Assembly (NCBI RefSeq): GCF_025398175.1
Contig: NZ_CP099734.1
Coordinates: forward strand, 1,674,001-1,738,000
DNA from: Photobacterium sp. TY1-4
GTDB taxonomy: Bacteria; Pseudomonadota; Gammaproteobacteria; Enterobacterales; Vibrionaceae
Direction: 5' to 3'
Length of the DNA: 64,000 nt
In this document: positions 1 through 9,005 of the stretch, piece after piece
Layout: each line of letters starts with the position of its first letter
Numbering within the stretch: position 1 is the first letter of the stretch
Program-made: the position numbers and the translations under genes
Notes under the pieces: generated by a model
What the model saw: only the letters and a program-made list of their open reading frames with translations
What the model was told of the DNA's origin: nothing
The model's database searches: none

Positions 1-1
1 T

Positions 2-583
2 CCGTACCCGGCAGCACCGGATGACTGTTTCGCGGTGTATCGGGCTTTGTTAAACAAAGGCTATCTGCCGCATCAGATCATTCTGGCCGGAGATTCAGCG
101 GGCGGTAATCTGGCGATGACGACGATGCTCCGGGTACGGGAAGCCAATTTACCGATGCCCGCCGGGGCAATCTTGATGTCCCCGGTGTCGGATATGGCGG
201 TCACCGGCGAATCGGCCTTCAAGAAATGCAAGGATGATCCGTTTTTCGACCTCAGTACCTTGCTCTTAATGCGCAATAACTATATCGGCTCGCAAAATCC
301 CTGTGACCCGGATATCTCGCCTTATTATGCTGAGCTGCATGGCCTGGCACCGGTCTTCATTACCGCCGGGACGGAAGAGTTGCTGATGGATGATGCTTTG
401 CGTCTGGCTGAGAAGGTTGCAGATGCAGGCTGCGATGTGACGATTAATATCGTAAAAGGGGTGCCGCATGTTTATCCGCTGTTTTACCAGCTCAGCGAAG
501 CACGGGAAGCCATTAAGCTGATGGCTGAGTTTGTCCTCGACCGTTACAAGCAAGCCAAGATGGAGCACAAGGAAGCCTGTTAG
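2..583 (+). CDS. alpha/beta hydrolase, HSL-type esterase/lipase (5' end outside window)
   Basis: The frame is open from the first bases of the window, so the N-terminus lies upstream; the GTG at 35 is internal. The visible part carries the GDSAGG nucleophile elbow (catalytic Ser) of the hormone-sensitive-lipase family. A TAGTEELLMDDA segment follows with the expected catalytic Asp, and GVPHVYPLF with the catalytic His near the C-terminus. The upstream residues YPAAPDD also match the segment that usually precedes the nucleophile in this family. Members are cytosolic carboxylesterases acting on short acyl esters; the substrate cannot be told from sequence. There is no obvious partner gene in the window. 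Confidence 0.85.
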   Translation, partial: PYPAAPDDCFAVYRALLNKGYLPHQIILAGDSAGGNLAMTTMLRVREANLPMPAGAILMSPVSDMAVTGESAFKKCKDDPFFDLSTLLLMRNNYIGSQNPCDPDISPYYAELHGLAPVFITAGTEELLMDDALRLAEKVADAGCDVTINIVKGVPHVYPLFYQLSEAREAIKLMAEFVLDRYKQAKMEHKEAC

Positions 584-894
584 CCCGAATCAGCCTGCCA
601 GCGACAAGCGCAGGCTTTCCCCACCAATCACTGTCAGCACACTTCGCTCAGGAACGCGTAGCGCTTCATCGCTGTATCATCCCCATTGTGTGCATGGCTT
701 TAAGTTGAACTCATGGTTTGTTGCGGATTTGAATTTCTTGCGGGAGCTTGAGCCAGATATGTGTGCTGCACTCTTTCCGATTTGATTGAAACGCCTGTGT
801 CGTCATGCTTTTCCGGACTGTATGTTGAGGTTTAGCGTGGATTCGATATGCTCACCCATGCATGAATAGCCGACCGTTGTCACAGGAGTTTTAG
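584..894. other. intergenic stretch, no gene seen
   Basis: About 310 bases between the hydrolase and the YjbR-family gene. A short ORF overlapping the hydrolase end and running to 785 has no recognisable protein features and no convincing ribosome binding site. I see no RNA gene, repeat or clear terminator here. Confidence 0.4.
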
Positions 895-1272
895 ATGGAA
901 GCGCAACAACTGACGTCGTACCTCGATGCATTACCGGCCGCAGAGCCCGGGTATCCGTTCGGCCCGGAAGCACTGGTGTACAAGGTGAAGGGAAAGATGT
1001 TCGCGCTGGTGGGCGAACATGCAGGTTCAACACGGGTGACGTTGAAATGCCAACCTGCTGACGGCGAGCTGCTGGTGAGTCAGTTTGACGGGATTATCCC
1101 GGGTCATTACATGAATAAGCGTCATTGGATCACGGTGTCTTTGGCAAGCGATGTCGATGATGCCATGTTGTGCGATCTGGTCAGTCAGTCATACGCGCTG
1201 GTTGTCAGTAAATTGAAAAAGGCTGATCGTGAGTCCCTGGTTATGCCGGAAAACCCGACGGTGGATTCATGA
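895..1272 (+). CDS. MmcQ/YjbR family DNA-binding-like protein
   Basis: A 125-residue protein with the MmcQ/YjbR (CyaY-like fold) pattern: an N-terminal helix followed by a beta hairpin with LVYKVKGKMFALV, then the VTLKCQP strand and the MNKRHWITVSL block typical of the family. Family members are small cytosolic proteins proposed to bind DNA through the double-wing fold, but their physiological role is not settled. The ATG at 895 is preceded by a CAGGAG ribosome binding site at a usable distance. It stands alone between unrelated genes and is followed by a hairpin. Confidence 0.85.
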   Translation: MEAQQLTSYLDALPAAEPGYPFGPEALVYKVKGKMFALVGEHAGSTRVTLKCQPADGELLVSQFDGIIPGHYMNKRHWITVSLASDVDDAMLCDLVSQSYALVVSKLKKADRESLVMPENPTVDS

Positions 1273-1349
1273 AGAGATGTGATAGGGTCGAACGTCTGAA
1301 TTACGCCCTGTGGGAATTGCTAAAACTCTGATTGCAATGCTTTGATTGT

Positions 1350-1377
1350 ATTGCTGGCGTATGTTCACGCCAGCAAT
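1350..1377. terminator. 11-bp perfect hairpin after the YjbR-family gene
   Basis: ATTGCTGGCGT (1350-1360) and ACGCCAGCAAT (1367-1377) form a perfect stem with a six-base loop. It lies between convergent genes, so it could serve both strands, but no T-tract follows on either strand and intrinsic termination would be weak. Just downstream, the 11-mer CGTCGTTGGAT occurs twice (1408-1418 and 1427-1437). Confidence 0.4.
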
Positions 1378-1440
1378 GGATGATGAGTCAGGCTTGTGTT
1401 GTCTAGACGTCGTTGGATGACTTCGGCGTCGTTGGATTGC

Positions 1441-2400
1441 CTAGAAGTTGTAGGTGAGACTGACCGGGTTTTCGATGTCCTGAATGGTCGATTCCTGACG
1501 GCCTTCATATTTCGCCAGCACCGCATATTTTCCTTTCGAGACCTTCACCATCACTTCATTCCCCTGACCGACGGGTTGTCCGTCCAGGTAGAACTGCGCA
1601 TGTTTGTTGCTCAGCAAACGGATATCAAAAGATTCCACCCCGACTTCCTTCACAATCTGAGCGTCGATCTTTTCATCATACTGAACAAACAGGTTCAGCC
1701 CAACCTGGTACTCGACATTGCCTTCGTAGTCCATGGTTGCTGCCATCACCTTGAAATTGTTCGTCGAGCTGGTGATGTCGATCTGACCAAAGCGATTTTC
1801 AATGGCATCATTGATCAGCTTAGATGTGGTTTGCTTGCTTTCAAAACAGGCGCGGATGGACTGGTAAGGTGAGCACTGGAGTTTGCCGGACACGGACATC
1901 GGGACTGGGTTGGCAAACTCGGCTTTCAGACGATTAACTGCCGCACTTCTGATGGCATTAAGCTTGTCGTTGTAGGTCTTCTTCGACTCGCGCAGCGCAC
2001 CGTTGAGTTGGTCGATTTTATGGTTCAGTTGTTTAATCTGAGCGGCGTTCTTGCTGATCTGTTGCTGGTTTTGCTTGATGGTCTGTGAGGTTTTCTTCAT
2101 GGCACTGAAGTAAAACTCAGTTTTCTCACCACTGCCTGACAGCATTTCATCGCTGAGTTTCTGCTGATAGTCCAGATACAGTTGCTTATCCCGGTTAATC
2201 GCAGTTTTCAGATCTTTGCTTTGCGTATTGAGCGAGAAGATCGTGCTGCTGACCTTAGTGAGCTCTTTCAGCTCGGTCGTGTTGTTGTACTGGGCTTGCA
2301 GCGCCTTGACCTGTTCGGTCTCGCTGTCGCTCAGTAACGTCGTGCCATGGCTGTTGAAGGACAAACCAATAGCAGCCAGAAGAATCGCTTTCTTAAACAT
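1441..2400 (-). CDS. exported coiled-coil protein with PEGA-like C-terminus
   Basis: No named family is recognised. From the ATG at 2400 the protein is 319 residues. It starts with a Sec signal peptide (MFKK, a hydrophobic run, then a Ser-His-Gly cleavage region), followed by a long Gln/Lys-rich coiled-coil segment with many heptad-like Leu/Ile positions. The C-terminal third contains one conserved-looking Cys pair (CSPYQSIRACF) and ends in a PEGA-like beta unit (FYLDGQPVGQGNEVMVKVSKG). This suggests a periplasmic structural or envelope-binding protein. An in-frame TTG at 2421 is possible, but the AAAGG motif and the signal peptide favour 2400. It sits next to the T6SS island but outside its composition change, so a T6SS link is unproven. 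Confidence 0.65.
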   Translation of the reverse strand: MFKKAILLAAIGLSFNSHGTTLLSDSETEQVKALQAQYNNTTELKELTKVSSTIFSLNTQSKDLKTAINRDKQLYLDYQQKLSDEMLSGSGEKTEFYFSAMKKTSQTIKQNQQQISKNAAQIKQLNHKIDQLNGALRESKKTYNDKLNAIRSAAVNRLKAEFANPVPMSVSGKLQCSPYQSIRACFESKQTTSKLINDAIENRFGQIDITSSTNNFKVMAATMDYEGNVEYQVGLNLFVQYDEKIDAQIVKEVGVESFDIRLLSNKHAQFYLDGQPVGQGNEVMVKVSKGKYAVLAKYEGRQESTIQDIENPVSLTYNF

Positions 2401-2891
2401 GGGGTGATTAACCTTTGGCAATGATTACTTTCCACAGACATGCCAGGTTGTTTGGTTGTAGTACGACATATCTTAATCAAGCATTTACTGTAATCACAAT
2501 TGTGAAAAGATGCATGCTTTTTATCTTGAATAGCCGTAAAAATAATACATTAATCAAGTTTTTACCCGTGGTTTTCCCGCTTGTTGCGATAGAAGGAAAA
2601 ATAAGTAAGCGTTCACCAGTAGGTACTTGACCCGGTGGATCACTGGTTAAATACGCCTGGGTAGGTTGGCGGAGGGTAACTGCCTCACGATTTTCGTCAA
2701 AGCAGACAAGATCGGCGTACCTCGCTTATTGCAGGTTTCAACAAGTGAACGCATGCGCTCCTGAACTTGTCACCAGCATTAGATTTACGACAGCACGGAC
2801 AAGTTGCATCAGGCAATCAGGCAATCAGGCAACGATAACGTCAGTTTCCTTCAGTGTCGGGAGTTGTCGTTGACGCTCTGTGAGGCTTTGT
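2401..2891. other. non-coding or decayed DNA left of the T6SS island
   Basis: No intact gene. The minus strand around 2770-2810 reads as a short cysteine-rich peptide (DATCPCCRKSNAGDK in one frame), which may be further debris of the transposase next to it. An 8-bp tandem repeat, three copies of ATCAGGCA, lies at 2808-2831. The part nearest 2400 is AT-rich and probably holds the promoter of the leftward coiled-coil gene. Confidence 0.35.
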
Positions 2892-3116
2892 TTAGCTCCT
2901 TGCGGCCAGCAGAGCTTTGAGCTTATTCCGTTCAGCCCGTTCTTTAGGGCCATCGGAATATGGTGGTTTTGATGAGTTTGAGCAACTGATTTTCAGGTTG
3001 TCTTCGTAGTGGCGAAGTTGCTCCCAAAACTCTTCGATGAGCGCGTTAGCTTCGTTCGTCAACACCAACTTACTTTGACCGCATTTCACTAGCTGAGAAT
3101 GTTCGGTTTTCATCAT
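2892..3116 (-). pseudogene. IS66-family transposase N-terminal fragment
   Basis: A 74-residue reading frame contains the hallmark N-terminal segment of IS66-type transposases: NSSKPPYSDGPKERAER, where functional copies read NSSKPPSSD. It is preceded by a helix like the leucine-zipper part of that domain. The frame stops soon after and no catalytic DDE core can be found in the flanks, so this is a decayed remnant. It marks the left edge of the T6SS island and is a plausible trace of how the island arrived or was rearranged. Confidence 0.6.
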
Positions 3117-3179
3117 TTTTGGTAACAGATCAATGGTGCCGACAGCACATTCGTATTCTTACCTTATGTTCGAGTCCTG

Positions 3180-3533
3180 CTACAGAGGCGGATTGAAATT
3201 GTGAATACGATAGACTAGTAAGTCACCAGATGCGATTCGATTACATAATTCTTGGTGCTTTTCATCTTCTGATAAATTGCCCTGTAAAGGGTTATCAATC
3301 AATGATGCATAAAGACGGGAAATACAGAACTGCACCCCCCAGTTGTGCGAATGCGAGCTTAGTAAAAGATGAGCCTGTAGCTTGTTCTTAAATGAGTCCA
3401 ATGAAAAACTGCTATCCATACCAAATGGGCAATGTTTGGCAGTTGTTATCAAATAGCATAGGCCTACACGATTAATAATAAGTGTGTTCGTAAACCTGGC
3501 TGTCCTTAGAATCGTGTTCAGATCCAAAATCAA
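3180..3533 (-). CDS. small protein translationally coupled to the T6SS kinase, function unknown
   Basis: A 117-residue protein with no family I recognise. Its ATG overlaps the kinase stop codon in an ATGA arrangement, so the two are co-translated from one leftward transcript. The sequence is not obviously exported. It has a hydrophobic N-terminal third and an acidic stretch (NLSEDEKHQELC), and ends with DLLVYRIHNF. Position alone suggests a role with the kinase in T6SS regulation. It may be an accessory partner, or the remnant of a longer gene cut by the transposon debris that follows. Confidence 0.5.
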   Translation of the reverse strand: MILDLNTILRTARFTNTLIINRVGLCYLITTAKHCPFGMDSSFSLDSFKNKLQAHLLLSSHSHNWGVQFCISRLYASLIDNPLQGNLSEDEKHQELCNRIASGDLLVYRIHNFNPPL

Positions 3534-5617
3534 CCTCTTCCATCGTATTGTTCTTTCTTGCTTGCTTCTATTTTTGCAAATAATGCATTGGCTCTCTTCA
3601 TTACAGTGTTTGCTGCCTTTTGCTTACGAGTATTGAGGAATTGATCAGAGAACTGTATGTAGCGTTTGGCCATCGCTAGCTGAGTTTTGATTAAAGGAGA
3701 AAAATCAGCAGGAACATCCTTTGCTACTTGGTTTACATCATTCTCTAAATATTGAAGCTGTCGCACAGTTTTCAGATTACGCAACCGTTCGTTGAAAGCG
3801 TTGAACTGGATCTCATAGTAGTCACTAGCCGCTTTGTATGGGAACTTGATTGAGTTATCTGATTGTTTTAATTCATGATATCTGTTAATCGACTGAACAG
3901 CATTAAACAGTCTCTCTCCCTTGGCTATCAGGGCAACATTATGTTCATCCTCTGAAAAATAGGTATCCCCAACAGCGATGAGCATTTTCAATCGTTGAGA
4001 ATCAAGAGTGTTCATTGCGGTACGAAACTGGTCTGCAAAAACTGAATTAGCTGCAGAACTGGGCTTAAAGTCAAAATTATGATCAATCTGAGAGAGGTCC
4101 GTTCTCAAACGCGTAATGTCCTGTCCTATCTTGGGATCAAAGTAGCTACCTGCCTCCAAGATCGAGTTAATCTGATCGATGATTAAAGACTTACTTGATT
4201 GCCAGCTGAGAGTAATACGTTTGTTCATCTCGTTTAGAGAGTGAGAGTCTGGATAAAGACTCAAAGCTTCTTTAATAATGCTTTCAATTGCATAGTAGTC
4301 AGGGTAGCGGTTGGTGCTGTTGTTTAAAATAGAATCAATGCGATCTTGATACCAGTCGATAGCTTTATCTTGATTCAGGCGTAACAGAGTTGCCTTTAAA
4401 ACGCTGCTTTCTGGTGGGAGTGTTGGCAATGTCTTCAGTAATGACTCGACAGGCAGCGCTAGTAGCTTTTCTTCATGGTCTTGTGCATTTCTGATATCGG
4501 TTAGCTGAGCCTGAAGCCCTGACCTTGCTTGGTTCAGAGAGTGATAGCCATAGGAGGCAGCAGCTGCCATAACTAATAACGAAGCAACGAGTACAGGAAA
4601 GTGACTCTTTTTCCGCGTTAGTAGCGTTTCGATCTCAGCAAAACTGTTGAGTCGCTCAGAGGGATTAAATTGGAGGCCGCTGAATAGCACCTTCCATAAG
4701 TAGCCAGGTAGTTGCTTAGGCCTAGTTAGTTTGAGAGCTTGTTCTTGAGCTTGGTTTGATGGTGTTCGATTGTAAGGGTGTTTACTCGTGACAAGCTCAT
4801 AGGCAATGCATGAAAAAGCGTAAATATCATCTTGAAAAGAAGGCGAATTACCAGAAATTAGGCTCGGTGATGCATAAGCTGGCGTATAGCCGGCTATGAT
4901 GCTGGACTCGTCATGTGTGATGGATGCATATTTATCGACACTTAGGCTCTGTGCCCGTGCTACACCAAAATCAAATATTTTGATGACGCCGCTTCGGGTG
5001 AGCATAATGTTACTGGGCTTTAGATCTGAATGAACGACGCCCATGCTATGGGCATAATTGAAAGCAGACACGATTTGCTTGAGCAGTGAAAGAGTCTTCT
5101 TCGGGGGTAGCCCGTTAGGACGAGAACGTAAGATAATATCTTCAAGTGTCTCTCCGTCTAAAAGCTCCATTACCAGATAATAAAATTTGTCGAAACCAAA
5201 ACCGAACACTTTCACAATATTCGGGTGGCTTAGTGATTGTGTCTGTTTAGCTTCTTTTATCAGTAAATCGTTATAATCAGGGTTTTCAAAGGTATTTGAC
5301 TGAAGTACCTTTATTGCAACATCTGAGGCATCAATACCTTCAGATTCTAAAATCAAATCCTTCGCTTGATATACCTCGCATAAGCCACCTCGACCGATAA
5401 GCGACACAATTCTGTAACGGTTATCAATAATATCTCCACTATCCAAGCTGGAATTTTTGTGGTCTGTATTATCTACAGAAGTGTTGATAATGTCATCATG
5501 GGTACTATTAACAGAGTGATCATCAGATAACTCAGCTGGCTTGATAACAGTTTCATCATTTTTCTGCTGTGATGAATCATCGGTAGCACTATTACGAGGG
5601 GTGCTTTCATTTTCCAT
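3530..5617 (-). CDS. ppkA: T6SS serine/threonine protein kinase (PpkA-like)
   Basis: A 695-residue Hanks-type kinase. An acidic, Ser/Asn-rich N-terminal tail (1-65) precedes the kinase domain (about 67-335), which has the glycine loop IGRGGLCEV, the ATP-anchoring Lys103, the catalytic HSDLKPSN segment (Asp198) and the DFG motif (216-218). One transmembrane segment (about 340-358) is followed by a 330-residue helical periplasmic part. In T6SS, PpkA-type kinases sense envelope signals and phosphorylate the FHA protein; PppA reverses this. The FHA and PppA genes are both in the divergent operon. The usual HRD Arg is Ser here, making it a non-RD kinase. The start at 5617 faces the FHA gene across a shared promoter region. 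Confidence 0.9.
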   Translation of the reverse strand: MENESTPRNSATDDSSQQKNDETVIKPAELSDDHSVNSTHDDIINTSVDNTDHKNSSLDSGDIIDNRYRIVSLIGRGGLCEVYQAKDLILESEGIDASDVAIKVLQSNTFENPDYNDLLIKEAKQTQSLSHPNIVKVFGFGFDKFYYLVMELLDGETLEDIILRSRPNGLPPKKTLSLLKQIVSAFNYAHSMGVVHSDLKPSNIMLTRSGVIKIFDFGVARAQSLSVDKYASITHDESSIIAGYTPAYASPSLISGNSPSFQDDIYAFSCIAYELVTSKHPYNRTPSNQAQEQALKLTRPKQLPGYLWKVLFSGLQFNPSERLNSFAEIETLLTRKKSHFPVLVASLLVMAAAASYGYHSLNQARSGLQAQLTDIRNAQDHEEKLLALPVESLLKTLPTLPPESSVLKATLLRLNQDKAIDWYQDRIDSILNNSTNRYPDYYAIESIIKEALSLYPDSHSLNEMNKRITLSWQSSKSLIIDQINSILEAGSYFDPKIGQDITRLRTDLSQIDHNFDFKPSSAANSVFADQFRTAMNTLDSQRLKMLIAVGDTYFSEDEHNVALIAKGERLFNAVQSINRYHELKQSDNSIKFPYKAASDYYEIQFNAFNERLRNLKTVRQLQYLENDVNQVAKDVPADFSPLIKTQLAMAKRYIQFSDQFLNTRKQKAANTVMKRANALFAKIEASKKEQYDGRG

Positions 5618-5902
5618 AACTAACCCAAAGTATATTCGTTAACTAACAACACGACATAAATAACACTAATTAATCACAAGATCTAGAAGTTGGGCTGTTA
5701 TACGCTGAAATTAGATCGATACAGATAATGAGAATATGATAGATTACATCGATTTTTTGATCTTGATGGAATAAAAATTAATCTTTAAATCTTTAGCGTT
5801 GATTTTTAAATGCCTGCCAATAGGATTCAACGGTTAATAAATGAAGTTCAATTTAGATATCTGTGCTTTCGTACAGGTGTCTGTGTTTCAGGGGCATTTA
5901 CG
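5618..5902. promoter_or_regulatory. divergent promoter region between kinase and main T6SS operon
   Basis: About 285 AT-rich bases between the two leftward genes (kinase and small partner) and the long rightward T6SS operon. It must hold promoters for both. A GG-N10-GC arrangement typical of sigma-54 promoters (GG at 5692-5693, GC at 5704-5705) can be seen on the plus strand, but its -12 half is a poor match. No sigma-54 activator gene is present in the cluster, so I treat it only as a candidate. Confidence 0.45.
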
Positions 5903-7165
5903 ATGCAGCTTACACTAGAGATAGCCAGTTATCACAAATACGCGACAGAGACTGAAATTTCTAAATCTTTCTCTTCGAGCGATCACGGCAGATTGATTAC
6001 GCTTGGGCGGGTTAGAGAAAGTGATTGGTATTTACCTGATCCGGAAAGGGTTATTTCAGCCGAACATGCTCAGATTCTAATTACTAAGGACTCATTTGTT
6101 ATAAGAGACGTATCTACCAATGGTTTATTCATAAATGGGTCAGCAAGCCCATTGGGCCCAAATAACACCTATTACCTTGAGCACGGGGATGAAATTAGTA
6201 TATCCGACTATCAAATTAAAGTTTGTATACAAGCAGCTGAAATTAAAGATGTGAGTTTAGTCCAAAAAATAGAAGGAAGTGAAAGTGTAAGGCATAGTGA
6301 GTCTGAAGCAGATGAGATATTAGTTCAAGATTTTGGAATCTCCTCGTGTCTATTAGTTGATGATGCTATTAATACGCAGAGGAAGAGGCAAACATTAGAA
6401 ATCGACTTAGATGAAAGTTTTCAGATACCCGACAATCACTCTGAAAAAACCAGAGCTGTAGGGAGCATCCCTGAAGATTGGAGCTTATCACTGGATAGCC
6501 AAGATCAATTGACCAAGGAGACGGCTGGACATGCTGAAGAAACCTTCGCTGCCTTGTCTTCAAAATCATCAACAACAGTTAATCTTGAAAACATTGATAT
6601 CTACGATTCTTTTGTTAAGGGGTTGGGAATAAATCCAAGTATGATTCCGGACGCTTCGAATGAAAGGTTTTGGATATTAATGGGATCCTCATTAAGGCTA
6701 CTACTGGAGGGTATCGCTGAAACTTTGCATAGCAGAACTGAATTCAAGCAGCAGAAGCGCTTAAATCAGACTTTATTCCAAAAGACAGAGAATAATCCAA
6801 TAAAATATTCAGGGACTATTGAAGACCTTATACACAATCTATTTATCCGTGAAAGTACAAGCTTTATGGGCCCTGAATTGGCTATAAAAGAAGCTTTTGA
6901 CGATATTAAAGAACACGAGAAAGCACTTCAGGCCGGCCTTGAAGGAAGTATTCAAGGGATTCTTACAGTTTTATCACCAAAGAATATAAAAGTAAGTAGC
7001 ATAGATGAAGCAAAGTGGCGCCGAAAGCTATTCACAAGTGAAAGTAAAGACAGTTGGAATAACTATCAAAGTGTTTATAAGAAAATGACGAACGATATGA
7101 ACGGTTACAAGTTTTATATGGATGATTTTAATAAAGCATATGAAACATACATCAATAGTAAGTAA
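5903..7165 (+). CDS. fha: T6SS FHA-domain protein (Fha/TagH)
   Basis: A 420-residue cytosolic scaffold with an N-terminal forkhead-associated domain (about 30-107) showing the phosphothreonine-binding residues: LGR (Gly35-Arg36), the SAEH segment and STNG (71-74) before LFING. The C-terminal half is helical with the conserved T6SS Fha region. Phosphorylation by the PpkA kinase triggers T6SS assembly in characterised systems. An in-frame ATG at 5810 exists. The ATG at 5903 is preferred because it has an AGGGG ribosome binding site eight bases upstream and the FHA fold begins immediately. First gene of the rightward operon; the TssJ gene follows after nine bases. Confidence 0.88.
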   Translation: MQLTLEIASYHKYATETEISKSFSSSDHGRLITLGRVRESDWYLPDPERVISAEHAQILITKDSFVIRDVSTNGLFINGSASPLGPNNTYYLEHGDEISISDYQIKVCIQAAEIKDVSLVQKIEGSESVRHSESEADEILVQDFGISSCLLVDDAINTQRKRQTLEIDLDESFQIPDNHSEKTRAVGSIPEDWSLSLDSQDQLTKETAGHAEETFAALSSKSSTTVNLENIDIYDSFVKGLGINPSMIPDASNERFWILMGSSLRLLLEGIAETLHSRTEFKQQKRLNQTLFQKTENNPIKYSGTIEDLIHNLFIRESTSFMGPELAIKEAFDDIKEHEKALQAGLEGSIQGILTVLSPKNIKVSSIDEAKWRRKLFTSESKDSWNNYQSVYKKMTNDMNGYKFYMDDFNKAYETYINSK

Positions 7166-7174
7166 GGTCATGCT

Positions 7175-7630
7175 ATGAAGAATTTCGCTGTGTTACTAGT
7201 GTCGCTCATTCTACTGGGTGGTTGTACGGTCGCAAATTATGTTGTACCGGCCTATACAAAGTTAGAGTTCAGTGTATCTGAAGAAGTTAATCCGGACTTA
7301 AATGGACGACCGTCACCTGTTGTCGTCAAAGTGTATGAATTATCATCGAGAACCCTTTTTGAAAGTCATCATTTTTTCGAATTATATGACGAACCTGAAA
7401 AAGTATTAGGTCCAGATTTGATCGCTAGAGATGAGTTTGAGTTCTATCCTGGTTCCGAAAATTCATATGATGTAACACTTCAACCTGGTGTCAGGTATAC
7501 AGGTATTTTAGTTGCATACAGAGATCTGGAAAATGCTCGTTGGAGAGAGATTGTTGAAATTGATAACACAGACTATGAAACCTATCAAATAGATGTTGGA
7601 AAGCTAGCTATATCCGTCTTGAATAAGTAG
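7175..7630 (+). CDS. tssJ: T6SS outer-membrane lipoprotein TssJ
   Basis: A 151-residue lipoprotein: a hydrophobic signal followed by the lipobox LLGGC with the acylated Cys at 17, then a small beta-rich domain of the VasD/TssJ family (PVVVKVYELSS, F..FELYD, and the polar loop before the last strands). TssJ anchors the TssL-TssM membrane complex to the outer membrane by binding the periplasmic end of TssM. It lies in the usual J-K-L-M order between the FHA and TssK genes. The length is normal for the family. Confidence 0.93.
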   Translation: MKNFAVLLVSLILLGGCTVANYVVPAYTKLEFSVSEEVNPDLNGRPSPVVVKVYELSSRTLFESHHFFELYDEPEKVLGPDLIARDEFEFYPGSENSYDVTLQPGVRYTGILVAYRDLENARWREIVEIDNTDYETYQIDVGKLAISVLNK

Positions 7631-7657
7631 GCCCGTCCAAATCAAAGGAAATTAGAG

Positions 7658-8983
7658 ATGAGTGATTTCAGTCGCGTGGCATGGACCGAGGGCATGTTCC
7701 TGAGGCCGCAGCATTTCCAACAGCAGGAGCGAGCATTTCTGAGCGAGTTGGCTTCAACCCTGGAGAAATCAAAGCCATACTATTGGGGTGTTTATAACAT
7801 CATTATTGATGAATCATTACTAAATTTGTCTCAGTTTGGCATCATTACGTTGTCAGCACAAATGCAAGACGGCGTGTCGATAAGTTTACCCAAGAAAGAT
7901 GCTCTACCATCTCCTTTGAAAATAGAAAAGAACACAAGGGACAAAACTGTCTATTTAGCCATTCCGGCGGATAAGAGCAATGGCTTAAATTTATCTGATT
8001 TAAACTCAACAAAGGTAACAAGATTTCATTTTGAGGATCATGAAATTGTAGACAATTCTGTTGGCAGCGAGGCCTCTGAAATTATTCAAGTCACGAAGTA
8101 TAGCCTTGAGCTCACAACGGATGAGAATAGTTTATCTGGCTATGTAGTGCTCCCTATCGCAAGAATCAAAGAAGTCGATGATGACGGGAAAGTCGTTCTT
8201 GACGATAAGTTTATTCCGCCGACAATAAACTCTCAAAGTAATTCGAATATAAAACGTTTCATCCATGACCTTAGAAGTGTTGTAAAGTTGCGTGCAGATT
8301 CAATTGCAAGCAGGCTGGGGCAAGGACAAGGTACATCTAACTCAATCATTGACTTTTTGATGCTGCAAGCACTGAACCGATACGAGCCGCTTCTTATACA
8401 TTTAGAGCAGACGAATGGAACGCATCCGGAAGAGATCTTTAGGATTATTTGTTCAATGTCAGGTGAAATGGCGACATTCTCTAGCCATAACAAGCGGCCG
8501 CCAATTTTACCGGTCTATCAGCATGATGAATTGACGACTGTTTTTGGCAGCTTGATGCTGGTGGTCAATCAATATATGAGTACGGTACTAGAACAAACAG
8601 CCTTGCAGCTAAATATAGAATCAGCCAAATACGGAATTAAAGTAGTCACTGTTCCGGATAAAACCCTTTTTGACTCTGGAGTTTTTGTTTTATCAGTGAA
8701 AGCTGATATTTCTGTTGAAGAATTAAGAAAGCGCTTTCCTGCACAAATAAAAATTGGTCCAGTTGAACATATTCGTGATCTTGTCAATAATCAGTTGCCT
8801 GGGGTTTCTATTTCGCCATTACCCGTGGCACCACGCCAGATTCCATACAATGCTGGCTATCACTATTTTCAGCTGGATCAGAAAAATAGTTACTGGAATA
8901 GATTAAGTGCAAGTGGCGGGATAGCGCTTCACTTGTCAGGTCGATACCCAAATTTAGACATTCAGATGTGGGCTATTAAGTAG
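7658..8983 (+). CDS. tssK: T6SS baseplate protein TssK
   Basis: A 441-residue protein opening with the TssK signature (VAWTEGMFLRPQHFQQQER), which is nearly invariant in the family and decides the start at 7658 behind an AAAGGAA motif. TssK trimers link the baseplate (TssE-TssF-TssG-VgrG) to the cytosolic parts of TssL and TssM. Length is as expected and no frameshift is seen. It lies between tssJ and tssL. Confidence 0.95.
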   Translation: MSDFSRVAWTEGMFLRPQHFQQQERAFLSELASTLEKSKPYYWGVYNIIIDESLLNLSQFGIITLSAQMQDGVSISLPKKDALPSPLKIEKNTRDKTVYLAIPADKSNGLNLSDLNSTKVTRFHFEDHEIVDNSVGSEASEIIQVTKYSLELTTDENSLSGYVVLPIARIKEVDDDGKVVLDDKFIPPTINSQSNSNIKRFIHDLRSVVKLRADSIASRLGQGQGTSNSIIDFLMLQALNRYEPLLIHLEQTNGTHPEEIFRIICSMSGEMATFSSHNKRPPILPVYQHDELTTVFGSLMLVVNQYMSTVLEQTALQLNIESAKYGIKVVTVPDKTLFDSGVFVLSVKADISVEELRKRFPAQIKIGPVEHIRDLVNNQLPGVSISPLPVAPRQIPYNAGYHYFQLDQKNSYWNRLSASGGIALHLSGRYPNLDIQMWAIK

Positions 8984-9005
8984 CTCGAACAATTGAGGAT
9001 ATGTT

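Noticed and set aside
531..785. Rightward 84-codon frame overlapping the hydrolase end
   Set aside because: No protein family features, Ser/Arg-rich composition, and no convincing ribosome binding site; it looks like a chance frame.
1396..1872. Rightward 158-codon frame opposite the coiled-coil protein
   Set aside because: It lies antisense to a gene with a clear signal peptide and family-like domains, and its own product has no recognisable features.
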